Positions 20,466-32,868 are shown, numbered from the stretch's first letter. The stretch: 64,000 nucleotides of DNA from Cololabis saira (GCF_033807715.1 NC_084610.1:3977001-4041000); one strand, 5' to 3'. Translations and numbers: made by a program. Notes: generated from the letters alone by a model not told the origin.

Positions 20466-21220
20466 TGAAATCTTCCCCAGCACAACCAAACTAAGCCACA
20501 TGATGGCAAACTAGAAATCTTTACAAAACAAAGACATCTGGAAAATAAAAAAAACACCAAAAAAACAAACATGTGCAGGCAGCTTCAGTTCTGCCAGTTT
20601 TAATTATTTTTTTTCCAGCTTAAGGACACCAGTCCACATCACATCAGAAACTTGTTTGGTGACATAAATAAAAACATGCGGCCATGTGGCGTTGCTGAAA
20701 TGGAAATATGCGGTGATCCAGCTCTCCAACTATCCCACATGCTGCGTATCAAGGCTGGCAATGAGAACCAGCCACTGCTTACATTACACTTCATTGTTCA
20801 AATGTTACTAATTAAAATAGGCACACTCCAGTTTTGGAGTACAACATTTGCAGAAAAAGATCGCCTTAGTTTCTATTAAATAAATAAATAAAGGTGCATG
20901 TCCTGGGTACCAGCATGTACGCAGGGAAAAGCAGAGCTCCATCAGTATTCCTGTAAAGAGGAGAGAAGGGCTACAATAAAGGGTTTAAAACCAGCAGATT
21001 AACGTGACGTATCCAAAATAGTTCAGTAAAAATGCTCAGGGAGTCTCTGCCAAACACATTAGCAAGTCTAAAAACACACAGATTGTTGTGCATATGTGTT
21101 GCAGAGAGAGATTAACACAACACTTTGGGAGGATTTTGTCGATTATCAGCACAAGCTGCCGCCCAGCTCAACTCTGGAGGAGCGGAGATCAGCGGCTCTC
21201 TGGGGAGCTGGAGGGTCGAC
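20466..21220. other. Intergenic, no gene seen
   Basis: Ordinary AT-rich sequence leading into the minisatellite. The few 60-75 residue ORFs here have no recognisable content. Confidence 0.4.
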
Positions 21221-22290
21221 CTGCATCACCCCTGCATCACCCCTGTCTCACCCTCGTCTCACCTGCAGTCTCACTCCCGTCTCTCCTGCAGTCTCACCCC
21301 CTGACACACATGCAGTCTCACCCCCCGTATCACCCCTGTCTCACCTGCAGTCTCACCCCCGTCTCACCCCCATCTCACCCCGTCTCACCCTCGTCTCACC
21401 TGCAGTCTCACCCCCGTCTCACCCTCGTCTCACCTGCAGTCTCACCCCCGTCTCACCTGCAGTCTCACTCCCGTCTCTCCTGCAGTCTCACCCCCGTCTC
21501 ACCTGCAGTCTCACCCCCGTCTCACCTGCAGTCTCACCCCCGTCTCACCCTCGTCTCACCTGCAGTCTCACCCCCGTCTCACCCTTGTCTCACCCTTGTC
21601 TCACCCCCGTCTCACCTGCAGTCTCACCCCCGTCTCACCTGCAGTCTCACCCCCGTCTCACCCTCGTCTCACCTGCAGTCTCACCCCCGTCTCACCTGCA
21701 GTCTCACCCCCGTCTCACCTGCAGTCTCACCCCCATCTCACCCCCTGACTCACCTGCAGTCTCACCCCCGTCTCACCTGCAGTCTCACCCCCGTCTCACC
21801 CTCGTCTCACCTGCAGTCTCACCCCCGTCTCACCTGCAGTCTCACCCCCGTCTCACCCTCGTCTCACCTGCAGTCTCACCCCCGTCTCACCTGCAGTCTC
21901 ACCCCCGTCTCACCTGCAGTCTCACCCCCATCTCACCCCTGACTCACCTGCAGTTTCACCCGCAGTCTCACCCTCGTCTCACCTGCAGTCTCACCCCCGT
22001 CTCACCTGCAGTCTCACCCCCATCTCACCCCTGACTCACCTGCAGTTTCACCCGCAGTCTCACCCTCGTCTCACCTGCAGTCTCACCTGCAGTCTCACCC
22101 CCGTCTCACCCTCGTCTCACCTGCAGTCTCACCCCGTCTCACCTGCAGTCTCACCCCCATCTCACCCCCTGACTCACCTGCAGTTTCACCCGCAGTCTCA
22201 CCTGCAGTCTCACCCCCGTATCACACCCATCTCACCCCCTGACTCACCCACAGTCTCACCTGCATTCTCACCTGCAGTCTCACCATCTCA
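21221..22290. repeat. 1.05-kb minisatellite, 23-bp unit made of 12+11-bp halves
   Basis: The array is built from TCTCACCTGCAG (12) and TCTCACCCCCG (11) alternated with TCTCACCCTCG and CATCTCACCCCTGACTCACC variants. Higher-order blocks repeat every several units, notably near 21940 and 22020. The two long overlapping plus-strand ORFs (Ser/His/Pro/Leu-rich, 284 and 312 codons) exist only because the unit contains no stop codons. They are not genes. Confidence 0.95.
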
Positions 22291-23268
22291 AACAGTGAGT
22301 TTATTATTTGTACTAATTGTTTTAATTCAAATTTTAATATTTCAAAATAATTTCACAGTTGTTGTGTTTGACGATCATTAAAAAAAAAAATTGATTTTTC
22401 ACAAAAAAAGTGAAAAACAGAATTCAAATTATTTGTAAAGAAGAAAGCTAATATTTTATATCAGAGTTATGTGAATCCATCTTGATCAGGCTCCAGCTCA
22501 GCTGTGTTTATAAACCCGCATCATATGAACTTTGAATCTGGACTCTGTTGCAATAAATTGTATTAACTGTATTACAAATCACCCTTGAGATGACATGTAA
22601 ACATAAACACAGCATTGAACTGATCAGAACATCAGCTTGGATCAATCTGAAGTCATTCCTCCACACAGAACAGGAAGTTGGTGGTTTCTTCATGTGAACT
22701 GCTCATTTCAGGCGCCTGAAGACTTTCTACTGGATCAATGACGACTTTGAGCTCCCAAACATTTATTGGCAGAGACGCTTGTGTTGCAAGTAAATCTCTG
22801 ACCCGTCCTGATGCTTTCCTGTTCCAGTTTGATGGTTTCTTTCAAGATCCAAACGTTTCTATCTACTATTAGATGATATGAGGAGGTTTGGAACTTGTCT
22901 CTCCTGTATGAAGCTTGTATGCTCCATCTGTCACAATCAAACAATTGCAATGAATATTTTTTACATTTCTTTGAAGGTTAATTTACCATTGCACAACATG
23001 TCTGGAGCTGCATGTCTGTTGATGACATCACGGCACCCTCTTAATCCGGAGGAAGCAGGAAGGGGATGGTTTTCTTACCTGTCCAGCTCGATGAGTATCA
23101 AGAAGTTGTTTCAGAGTTTTCCAGACGTCTCCTTGGTTCCAGCCACGATGGACCGCCACAAAAACATTTCATGTGAAACTCAACCAGATGACTGCACATG
23201 TCTGTCTGCCTAAATAGTTTATTTTATTTCTCTTCAACCAGTACATGACCAGGTTTGACTTCTTTTAA
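22291..23268. other. Intergenic, no gene seen
   Basis: Unique-looking sequence without splice-flanked coding blocks. No repeat boundary was recognised. Confidence 0.4.
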
Positions 23269-24434
23269 GGCCCAATCCCAATACTCCCCCTACTTTCTTT
23301 CACTAGCCCTACATTCTATACCCCTAAAAAAGAAGCCACAGATTTTAGGGCACTTGAAATCTTCCCAGGGGTCTGTCCCAATACTCCCCCTACTCCTACT
23401 TTCAGCATCACCCCTAAAATCAGGAAGCTGAGAGACAAAAGCTGTTTTAATTTCAGCTGTAGCGCTGTTAATATGCCACTTTATTAAGTTGTAATATTTT
23501 TTCAGGCGTAAAAGTAACCGTTAAGATCCCCAACCTGGGCTCAGTTTATCCAAATAACGCCTGTTAAGAAATTTGATCTGATGTTTTCGGAGATGAGAAG
23601 AGCCACCGGCTCAGAGCAGCAGCCGGAGTACAGACGTGATCGCCGGATCAACCTGCGCCGTCGTCCCGGGGAGAAACCTGCAGCTCTGTGGAGAATTACT
23701 GCTGGCTGAAATAAATAATTTAGGAAGATAAATGTTGGTTTAATAGATGAAATCTAACAGTTGTAGCTACGCCTGTTAAGAAACTTGCTCCGAAAATTTC
23801 GAGATTTCTGCCTGCCGGCTCCGGAACTGATTTATGGGTCTGCGTTAAATCGAAGCAGAGCCTACGGCGTAGGGTACGGCGTAGGGTACGGCGTACAGCG
23901 CGGGTCGCCACGTAACATCGACGCAGAGCCTATGGCGTAGGTTACGTAACCACACCGTAGGCCTGTGTTGGTGTAACACGGAACCATAAATCAGCCTTTA
24001 TTCTGGCGAGCTTTGAAAAAGACTTCGCAACAACGGGCAAACGAGTGATTATGTACATTCACTGAGTGAATATTATGAAAGTAAAATAAATATTTCTCGC
24101 TAGAAATGTAATCAAAACGCATTTTTATGCAGAAACTAACAAAATATTGATTTTATTCACTAAAAAATAAGAAATGTCCGCCATGTTTTTTTTTTTTTAT
24201 TCAGTCCGCAAATGACGACGAAAAGCATTCTGGGAAATTTTTCTGTCCCTAGATCAAACTAGTGAGGATCGGAAATCCCTACATCCATAGGTAAAGATTC
24301 ATAGCCACTACACTAGTTTTCTTCACTACACCTAGGTGGAAAGAGGAATTGGGACACCACTACCCTCACGGGAACGCGCAAAATTTAGGGGTAGGGCTGA
24401 AAACGAGGGGTAGTGATAGTATTGGGACTGGGCC
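23269..24434. mobile_element. Non-autonomous PIF/Harbinger-like transposon
   Basis: Terminal inverted repeats GGCCCAATCCCAATACT and GGCCCAGTCCCAATACT (16 of 17 identical) enclose 1.17 kb. Both ends are flanked by TAA, a 3-bp duplication of the TWA type expected for Harbinger transposases. No transposase ORF is present. A second short MITE is nested inside (23824-23998). Confidence 0.7.
23824..23998. mobile_element. Nested MITE related to 15014-15125
   Basis: Shares 'aactgatttatgg', 'taaatcga.gcagagcctac', 'gtgttggtgtaa.acggaaccataaatcagcctt' with the 15-kb copy. The middle has a small tandem amplification of 'ggcgtagggtac' (three times). Confidence 0.6.
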
Positions 24435-24892
24435 TAAGTCATTTGTTTATTCGTTATGAAAGGTTGGTGCCTTCTCCGTTAAAATGTGAATCATCTGATC
24501 AGAATGTATTTATGCGGCACAGAAAACCTCAGATAAATAACAGAGCATTCTTCACCATGACAATATTTATTTTACAAAAATGAAGCAAAAATATTAAAAA
24601 TGGGCAATATTAAGTACGCCCATGATTTGATAGCTTTTAGAGCCACCTCTAAGAGAAATAGTTGAAGTTGTTTCCCTGCATGATCGGCATTTTTGATACG
24701 GTGATCAATAAATCAAGGGCTGTTGATATCAGCTGGCTGAAAAGTACAATCTTAAATCCTGTGAAAGGAAAAAGGGGGTACCGGTACTTACTATTTGTTT
24801 TTGTTAAATGTTCAATAAAGGTTCAAAATTGTTCATCTGAGGTTGTTTTCAGATTTTCATCTTATTTTTACACAACACATACACACAGAAAT
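24435..24892. other. Intergenic, no gene seen
   Basis: AT-rich spacer between two transposons with no recognisable coding block. Confidence 0.4.
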
Positions 24893-25539
24893 CTACGACG
24901 GAGTATTAGGGCCAAACTAAGACAAAAAAAATTGGAAATTACGAGAATAAAGTCATAATATAATGAGAATAAAGTCGTAAAAATTACGAGAATAAAGTCG
25001 TAATGTTGCGAGAATAAAATCGTAATAGAATAAATTCGTAATATTATGAGAATAAAGTCGTAATATTACGAGAATAAAGTCGTAAAATTACGAGAATAAA
25101 GTCGTAATATTACGAGAATAAAGTCGTAATATTATGAGAATAAAGTCGTAATATTACGAGAATAAAGTCGTAAAATTACGAGAATAAAGTCGTAATATTG
25201 CGAGAATAAAGTCGTAATATTATGAGAATAAAGTCGTAATATTACGAGAATAAAGTCGTAATATTATGAGAATAAAGTCGTAATATTACGAGAATAAAGT
25301 CGTAAAATTCAGAGAATAAAGTTGTAACATTATGAGAATAAAGTCGTAATATTATGAAAATAAAGTGGTAATTTATGAGAACTCTAACAGGAAGAGCTTC
25401 TTCTCCCTGTGTTAAAATGAGGAATATTGAGCATCTTGTGAAGTTATATTTATAATATATTACAACTTCATTCTCCTAATATTCCGACTTTATTCTCGTA
25501 ATTTTTTTGTCTTAGTTTGGCCCTAATACTCCGTCGTAG
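24893..25539. mobile_element. TIR element with a minisatellite core
   Basis: CTACGACGGAGTATTAGGGC opens the element. The same sequence, inverted, closes it (25500-25539), giving a TIR of about 40 bp that is nearly perfect. Both sides are flanked by AAAT (24889-24892 and 25540-25543), a possible 4-bp target duplication. Between the TIRs lie about 19 units of a 22-bp repeat and about 120 bp of unique sequence. No ORF is present. Confidence 0.75.
24955..25385. repeat. 22-bp minisatellite (GAGAATAAAGTCGTAATATT..)
   Basis: About 19 tandem units of GAGAATAAAGTCGTAATATT plus AC or AT, alternating with a variant containing AAAATTAC. Unit length is nearly constant at 22 bp, with a few shortened units near the ends. 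It is wholly contained within the TIR element. Confidence 0.92.
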
Positions 25540-25544
25540 AAATC

Positions 25545-27294
25545 AAAGAGAAGGTTAAATACTCCAACTGAAATCTTTTCTGCTTCTTTAAGAACATGAT
25601 TGTTAATCTGAAGGACAGATTTGTGCAGAAATACAAAAACTTGGGTTCTCAAATCCTCCCCCCACACCCTGAAACAGTTCTGGTAGACCAAAATATACAG
25701 ATGAATCAATTAAAATGTAGTGTTTTGTCTCATCAAAGCCGTGCTGGAGCGTTCTGAGCGAGGCTCAGACGGTGGCCGGGTTTCCGGGGCGGAGGTGGGT
25801 CGGTGTTGCAGGACAGCGGGGAGATATCCCGTCCTCCTCCGGCATCGTGGCTTCTGTGTACAGTACGCTGTGTTTACAGATCAATGCCGCGTGTCTTCAC
25901 TTAGATTACTTTGATAGAGTTGGAGCAGGAACGGGGGGAGATTAATCAAAGTGAAGGGGCAGCGACTCCGGGCCCGTGCCAGTCGATACGGCTGCGTGGT
26001 TCGCTCGCCCCGAGGACGCCTCTCGTCAGCCGGATGATAAACAGTGTTTGCCCCATTTTTTCGCCACAAGCATGCTCCTGCTCGCCAAGAAAAATAGTTT
26101 CGACCCGTGGTCTCTAATTCGCGGTGGGGGGTGAGAGGTGGGACATTAATCATCCTCCTGCAGCGGCACGCGGGCCTCCGTGGGCGGACGGGGCGAGGCG
26201 CTGCTCTGGTGAGCTCACAGCAGGTAAAACCCTGCAACCTGAGCACATTTGACTTTGCTAAACTCCTCGCGAGCGTGCAGCCGGCTGCCAAAGTGGAAGT
26301 TAACAGGTTTCATTCAGAGAAACCTTACGCACGTGTGTGTTTTCATACTTGGCGAGTGTCACCGATGCCTAATGTGAGGCTGCGACTCGTGCCAGAGCTT
26401 TCCAGAGATGGCTGGCACCCAACTGTTCCAACAGATCCCCTCGCCGACGACAGCGACTCCAGCTACGACTCAGAAAAGAAACAACATGTGACATTGACCT
26501 CCTCTAAATGTGCTCGATCCCTCAGATTGAGAGGCATCCTTTTAATTGTGCAGCAAAAAAAAGAAAAAGGAGCAGCGATGGAGCCTGAAATAATGGAGGA
26601 TATCACGCTGTGGAGCTTTGCCAAGTCTGCTCCTTCCCCCTCTTTCCCAAGGATGGAGTGCAGGAGAATTGAAAGCTTATAATACCAGCGAGCTGAGGCT
26701 TTGCTCCAGTCATCATTTCCATGCTGCTTTACGCTGATTCCCTAATATCCTTAGCGCCTCGCGCAGGGATAAGCCCATCGTGCCGAAACATGGCTGTCAT
26801 GCCTATAAACCGTTCACGGCTCTAAAGAATCCATTATAGTTGCTCCACAAACACGAGGACTCAAAGGTCCACTTTGCTCAAGCTCATTTACTCTTTCAAA
26901 CATATTTATTTACCATGGGTGCCGTGCTGGAGAGGATCTCCAGCCAGCTCTGTTTAAGTGGTCATTTTACAACAGATCATACGTCTCTGCCAGATTATTT
27001 CATCGTCTGGTTTAGGAGATGCATTTCCTGCGCAGGTCGGTGACGAAGAGCAGCCGAGATTGATCAGGTTTGATCAGGATCCATGCCGGTGCTCACCAAA
27101 AGGTGGTGTCATGCCAAAAAATAAAGGCTCAGTATTTGGAGAACGGATCTCTCCAGGTTTGAGTCCCGGCCTCATTCCTGTCTTGGTGGGATTTGCTGTG
27201 CAAGCACAATCCCACGATACGCTCCTGAAAAACTATCCTCTCCAATAATATTACGCTTTTATTCATGTCCTGACTAGTCCTGCACAGTTCCATG
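25545..27294. other. Unique intergenic block, candidate conserved non-coding DNA
   Basis: About 1.7 kb with little low-complexity sequence and no repeat signature. The stretches about 25880-26330 and 26560-27010 have the mixed composition often seen in developmental enhancers. ORFs of 136 and 191 codons on opposite strands around 26.0-26.7 kb lack any recognised motif, splice structure or domain. I do not call them genes. Confidence 0.35.
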
Positions 27295-27603
27295 CACTGT
27301 TACAAATATTGTGCTTGATCTACTTAAAAAAATGAAGTCCAGTTTTTGCATGAGATTTTTATGTAGATCAAGAAAGACTTTTTGTATGTAAATAATACAT
27401 TTTGCAAGTACAGTCAACTTAATTGTGTTAAGTTTACTTTATTTATCAAAATGTATTTGACTTTACTTGCAAATTAATTTTGTACATACTAAAAATTAAG
27501 TAGTTTATACAAAGACTAGTCTTTCTTGATCTACATAAAAATCTCATGCGAAAAAGTTGCCTTAATTTTTAAAAGCAGATCAAGCAAGATATTTTTTACT
27601 GTG
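27295..27603. mobile_element. Foldback MITE with CACTGT ends
   Basis: Starts CACTGTTACAAATATTGTGC and ends 'gatattttttactgtg'. The halves pair through 'gcatgagatttttatgtagatcaagaaag' and its inverse. The structure is like that at 4187 but the sequence differs. Confidence 0.75.
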
Positions 27604-28264
27604 GTTTCTACTTAAACAAATAAAGCATGTTTTATCTAAATGTTGGTCAATCGGCCCAATAGATTAAAATTGTTAAAGGAAAAGTAAATAGAACAAGACC
27701 ATTGCTTGTTGTTTGTGTGTAAATGAACAGATTGCCTGGGATGACATAAATACTGCTTGTTAAGGAAAAAATGCACAATGTCTTGTTTTTTGAACAAATG
27801 CAGATTAAGTTCAAAACCAGATGTATTCATGTAAAGCAACAAACTTTATTTTTAATTGTTAATATCACAGGTTTAAATATGTTATATTTACGCTTAGATG
27901 TATTTTTTTCAGTGTGGAGAAACATCCAGCAGCAAAAGTAGCGGCTGGTTGGTGTGCCATGTTTTTCCTCAGGTGTGTTGAACCATTTCAGAAAATACAT
28001 AAAACTGTCACCAGTTTATCACCAGAGTGAACACATGGGTGTTTATTGAGCCAGGAGTCGGACCGTGACGGACATTTACCAGAGTCGTGACGCTGAAACC
28101 GATCAAGAAAAGACTCTTTCACCTGTTTTAACCTCAATGTTGCACCAAAATGTTGTGTTTTCTGCTGGAAGCAGCAGGCGACTTCCAAAGGAATCAGAAC
28201 CTCCTCGTTTTTATTAGCTCGCTGGTATGTTGACACTTTTACTCCTCAAACACAACCACACTGA
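27604..28264. other. Intergenic, no gene seen
   Basis: Unremarkable AT-rich spacer. Confidence 0.4.
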
Positions 28265-28976
28265 CAGAGGTGTCAAGTAACGAAGTACAAATACTTTGTT
28301 ACCTTACTTAAGTAGAAATGTTGGTTATCTATACTTCACTGGAGTAATTATTTTTCAGACGACTTTTTACTTTTACTCCTTACATTTTCACGCAATTATC
28401 TGTACTTTTTACTCCTTACATTTTAAAAACAGCCTTGTTACTCTATTTCATTTGGGCCTTTAAAAAAAAACTATCCAGTTAAATTGCTCCATCCGGATAG
28501 AGTGAATTTGGTTGTGGTTGTTTCAGATGTTCTTGTCCAGTTTTGTTCTTACATCCGTTCCCTCAGATTCCTGCAACTAAACTTGGATGTACATTCCAAT
28601 AAAGGTTAGGATAAATGATAACATGCCTCTGAAGTTTGACTTTTTGCACCATTACAATACTTATAGGTAACTAGTCATCATATCTCCTGCTCTCTGAAAC
28701 ACATGTTAATGCTCAATAGTACACATAAATGGTTCTTTAATATATTTGCATTATACTAAGATCATTCATTTTCAATGGCTTTTGTCCTTAATGGCTTTTT
28801 TCCCCCTTACATTACTTTTACTTTTATACTTTAAGTAGTTTTGAAACCAGTACTTTTATACTTTTACTTGAGTAAAAAACTTGAGTTGATACTTCAACTT
28901 CTACAGGAGTATTTTTAAACTCTAGTATCTATACTTCTACCTGAGTAATGAATGTGAATACTGAAGACACCTCTGC
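28265..28976. mobile_element. Non-autonomous hAT transposon with perfect 8-bp TSD
   Basis: 712 bp from CAGAGGTGTCAAGTAACG to 'actgaagacacctctg', bounded by identical CACACTGA at 28257-28264 and 28977-28984. The subterminal 'cttaagtagaaatgttgg..ttac' and 'tacttgagtaaaaaacttgag' stretches are typical of an abundant teleost MITE. No transposase. Confidence 0.88.
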
Positions 28977-28984
28977 ACACTGAT

Positions 28985-29644
28985 GTAGGAAGTCGCAGTG
29001 GAAAATAAGTTCCCTCTGTAGTTCCGGTTCAGTGTTGGTGGAAACCCCTCACTGGCCCAACCTGCTCGCTATCCCAACGTGTCACCGTGCAAACTGCCGG
29101 CTGCTGCACACAGTTCACAACTTGTCAGCGGTTTATCTGTTACAAAGTCTATTTTAATGGATTCAAACTTTTACATATGCTTTTAGAAAGTGTTCTACGA
29201 AGTGTTACGCAGGAAAAAAAGAGAAGAGGGTCGACGCCAACTGCAACTGAACTTCCTCAGGAACTGTTTACTTTTAAAGCTCCTTTCCATTCAGATCCTT
29301 TATTTTACAGAGGTTTTAGTCCCATTTATATCCCTGGTCCAGTCGCTTTCATTATATTCCCAGTCTCAATTCCACCTGTATCTTGGTTTTCCATTACGAT
29401 TCTGTATTGTTTTTTTTGTTCTTTTCCATCCTCCTGGCGTTATTCCTCTTTATTTTACCATTAATTGATATTACTGGAGTCGTTTTTACAACTTTCCCTC
29501 ATTTTATTCATTTCATCACCTATTCCTCATTCACTATCCACTCTTCACTGTTACACGTAATCCTGCGTTTCCCAGTGATTTTTGCTTCCCCATTCACACT
29601 CTGTTCAAATCTGATGCCAGTTCTTGAATTAGTTCCTGCTGTAG
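28985..29644. other. Intergenic, pyrimidine-leaning sequence, no gene seen
   Basis: A run of Phe/Ile/Ser/Leu-rich ORFs in all plus frames reflects T-rich composition. No domain or splice structure is visible. Confidence 0.4.
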
Positions 29645-29735
29645 ATTTTTTTCAATTCAATTTTATTGTATAGCGTCTAATACAACAGATGTTGTCTCTA
29701 GACGCTTTCCAGAGACCCAGAACATGACCATTTTT
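29645..29735 (-). mobile_element. LINE/SINE 3' tail fragment, reverse
   Basis: 'caattcaattttattgtatagcgtctaat' and 'gtctctagacgctttccagagaccc' are the reverse complement of the 3' end seen at 15294-15540. Confidence 0.7.
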
Positions 29736-30104
29736 CCCATTTCCTAAGTTTCTATTTTTCATTTTAATCCCTAAACTATTAGCGTCTGATCCATTTTTAT
29801 CTCCAGATCTAGATCCTTTGTTTGATCCAGTGCATTTATTAAGCATTATTGCATATTGTGCATTTATTATTATCTATTATGCATTCGTTCATCACTCTAC
29901 TGTCATTATCTCATCAGTCTCGTTCCTTCTTTCCTGCCTCCAATGTTCTGCTCTGATTATCATTATCTTAAAATCATCAGTATCAATTTTGTTTCCATTT
30001 TTTGGCGATATTCAACAACCCCTACGGTGATCTGAGGTGGGCCAACTGAGCCCTCCTCATCCCTGCTCTTACACCTGCACAAACACACATGTGCAGACGA
30101 CCAA

Positions 30105-30330
30105 CAGGTCTGGTCACTGAGTGGAAATTAATTTGCCAGTTGTAATGGATTGAGACATTTTGCTGAGATGCGTAAAAACAGCGATTACCTGCTGGAATCA
30201 GCCCTCATCAATATCAGGATAATTACAAAGCACTTCTGGCAGCGCGTGAAATGAATGGAGCGTGCAACAGATTGGGCGGTGGCCATTGATGTCTGCAGAT
30301 ATCAGGCCTCCCCCTCAGCCGGGGGCAGGG
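30105..30330. promoter_or_regulatory. Candidate conserved non-coding element
   Basis: Unique sequence with homeodomain/POU-type cores ('ggaaattaatttgcc', 'ggataattac'), no coding potential and no repeat signature, in the interval downstream of pou3f3. Called from composition and context only. Confidence 0.3.
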
Positions 30331-30839
30331 GGGCGTTACACCTGAACAGAGACCGGAGGCTCTTCTGCTACTGCTGCTACTGCTGCAGCAGCAGGAGGCA
30401 GCTTGGGAGGGTTTCACTTCAAAACCTACGACAGCCCAGTGGAAAAGAGATCGATCCTTGTGGAACGGCAGCGAAGATTAACTCGCAACGACACCAGCGA
30501 ACACGACGGACTAAAGGGGAGAGAAGGAAAGGGAAGCATAACTCCAGAAAGGCTGTAATTATTTCAGACCGACAATTACAAAGAGACACTACTGGGAAAC
30601 AAGAACATGCACGGTTAGCATTAGCTCGGTTAGCTGTCTTCAAGTGTCTTGAATATGGAGACCATATTTCAAGGAAAATCTGCTCTATTTGATGTAAGAA
30701 CCTTAAAAAGTTCTTACAACAACGTGTTCATGAAACTTGCCTCTGCAAGAACATTACATTGGACAAACCAGATGCATTGTTTAAGTGTTTTAGCACAAGT
30801 GCTAATTCGCAACACTTCTCCATAGGCAGCTTTTTGAAA

Positions 30840-31560
30840 AGAATAGAGAGCAATAAAATATTAAGATAAAAAGAATGGGAAAATGAAAAAATAAAAATAA
30901 GAAAATAAGAAAATGAAAAATGATAAAAAAAACAACGAAACAATTGGAAAGGAAATCAAAGATATACAAACAATTTTCAATTAGAAACATAAAAAGACAA
31001 CAAAGCAAGCAGTCAACAAGTTAAGAACTATTCATGTGTACACTGCTGATTAGATTTTAACCACTGTTTGAGTCCTTTGTTAAAAGCTTTTGTATTGGTC
31101 TCTAATTTTAACTCAGTGGGTAGAGAGTTCCAAAGTTTTGCCCCCTTTACAGAGAGAGCAGACTGGCAGAAAGAAGTCTTGTATTGGGGGATGAGACAGT
31201 CACCACTAGTGGATGCTCGTGTGGTCGCTCTGCGAGAGCTGTGACGTCTAATGGCCAGTGTTATAGCATCATAGATAAGTCAGAATACTTGGTAAAGCAG
31301 AATATGATTGTCTTTCCCATCCTTAGTGACGGCGTAACTTGGCTATGGTGCCTTTTTCTGCAAAAGTTTGGCAACAACTGCAGCTTCTGTTGGATCAGCC
31401 AATGCACAAGGTCCCTGACACCAATGGCTCCTACCACGGGTGGGAAGGTGGACACACATGGTTCCATGGGGCGGGCCAGAGAAGTCTGGGCTTCCCTGTC
31501 AGGCTACTGCCCCCGTGACCCGACCCTGGATAAGCAGGAGAAGATGGAGGCATAGACGGA
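30840..31560. mobile_element. Dispersed-repeat-like sequence ending in a LINE-type tail
   Basis: The last 130 bp ('gctactgcccccgtgacccgaccctggataagcaggagaagatgg') resemble a LINE 3' end frequent in fish. The upstream part contains degenerate coding-like sequence I cannot assign. Boundaries are uncertain. Confidence 0.35.
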
Positions 31561-31977
31561 TCAACACCTACATAAGGTACTGAAGGCAAATAGTAGAGCT
31601 GGAAACATTTGCAGTCAAAGAATCATCACAGATGACACAGTGGACTGACCACAGAAGTGTTCTAGCTCTTTAAGTGTCCCATCCCTATGTTCTTCAAAAA
31701 CCTTTAAGACACATACAGTACATCTCAAAATGAGTTTGGACTCCAGAAGTGGTTTGATTCCAAATTGGAAAAACTGGACTTGCTAAAAATCTGATTTGGG
31801 CTTTCTCATGAGCTCTGGGGCTTGACGAGGAAAGGCTTGGCTAAGCGCTGTGGGTCGTGGTCGAGGTCCGGAGAGAGTGGGTCAACTTGTAAGATGGGTC
31901 GGATTCAGCCACTGAGGTAGAAGCCGTTTCAGCAGTCAGCCCACCTACCGCCTGCTGCCTTGGCATATAGGCATAAA

Positions 31978-32324
31978 GGGGCGGCAGCAGCTCAGGTGGT
32001 AGAGCGGGTTGTCCAATGATCGGAAGGTCGGCGGTTTGAATCCCGCTCCATCCCAGTTGCTGTCGTAGTGTCCTTGGGCAAGACACCTTACCCACCTTGC
32101 CCCGTGTGAATGTGTATGAATGTGTATGAATGTTGGTGGTGGTCGGAGGGGCCGTTAGGCGCAATATGGCAGCCACGCTTCTGTCAGTCTGCAGCGCAGC
32201 TGTGGCTACGAAACGTAGCTACCACCACTGGTGAGAATGTGTATGAATGAATAATGAGCTCTGTAAAGCGCTCTGGGTGCCTTGAAGGGCGCTATATAAA
32301 ACCAAGCCATTATTATTATTATTA
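31978..32324 (+). mobile_element. tRNA-derived SINE, near full length
   Basis: The head has a tRNA-like A box (GGTGGTAGAGCGG near 31995) and B box (GGTTTGAATCC at 32032-32042), i.e. an internal Pol III promoter. The body carries 'ggaggggccgttaggcgc' and the tail 'gtaaagcgctctgggtgcct' then 'gcgctatataaaacc' and ATT repeats. It is the parent form of the truncated copy at 17307. It is not a functional tRNA because no anticodon arm is conserved. Confidence 0.85.
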
Positions 32325-32560
32325 AACTGCATCATTTCATCTAATGTGATACAAAAAAAGAAAATTCACACCCCCGTACTTCTACTATCCAACTACTCTC
32401 TACAATTATCTTCTGTTGAAGAAATCAATCAAATACGTTTACTAACTGGTATTCAATAAAGACAGCAGAAATAATAGTACAGTAGTTTATCAACTTCAGC
32501 ACATTGTGTTTGTCTGTTACTGAGACTTACTTGAACATCAGATCACATTTTATCGTTAAT

Positions 32561-32868
32561 TAAAGGAGCTTGAGGCAAGAATAAGAAATGAGACTCATTA
32601 GCGCCACGACGGCCGTCGGGGGTACTGCAGCCAACAGCGAAGCCAGCACGGGAGAACGCGCATGCAGCGTCATGTGACGTCACATCTGCAGGACAGCGCG
32701 GGAAATTCCGGCCCGGAATTGCAGCACATTTTGCAGCACACAGCCTGTTCAAGGCAACGGAGAGATACACTAGAGGAATCATTCTTTTTTGGGCTCATCT
32801 GACATTATTACTAGAAAACTTAAAACGTATACGCATTTTTTTCATAAATCCTGCCTCAAGCTCCTTTA
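32561..32868. mobile_element. MITE with TAAAGGAGCTTGAGGCA termini
   Basis: Starts TAAAGGAGCTTGAGGCA and ends TGCCTCAAGCTCCTTTA (exact inverted repeats of 17 bp), 308 bp. The interior shows 'gggaaattccggcccggaattgcagcacattttgcagcacacagcctgttcaa'. A related copy in opposite orientation lies at 60325-60664. Confidence 0.8.

Noticed and set aside
21088..22034. 284- and 312-codon Ser/His/Pro/Leu ORFs
   Set aside because: Both lie in the 23-bp minisatellite and are open in two frames only because the unit has no stop codon.
24955..25385. CRISPR-like array of regular 22-bp repeats
   Set aside because: Units are contiguous with no unique spacers and lie inside a TIR element in a vertebrate genome. 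This is a minisatellite.
25881..26682. 136-codon (minus) and 191-codon (plus) ORFs as possible genes
   Set aside because: They overlap on opposite strands and show no recognised domain, no splice-site support and no conserved-looking start. More likely unique non-coding DNA.
31978..32060. tRNA gene
   Set aside because: A and B boxes are present but the cloverleaf is not, and the tRNA-like head is joined to a SINE body and tail.
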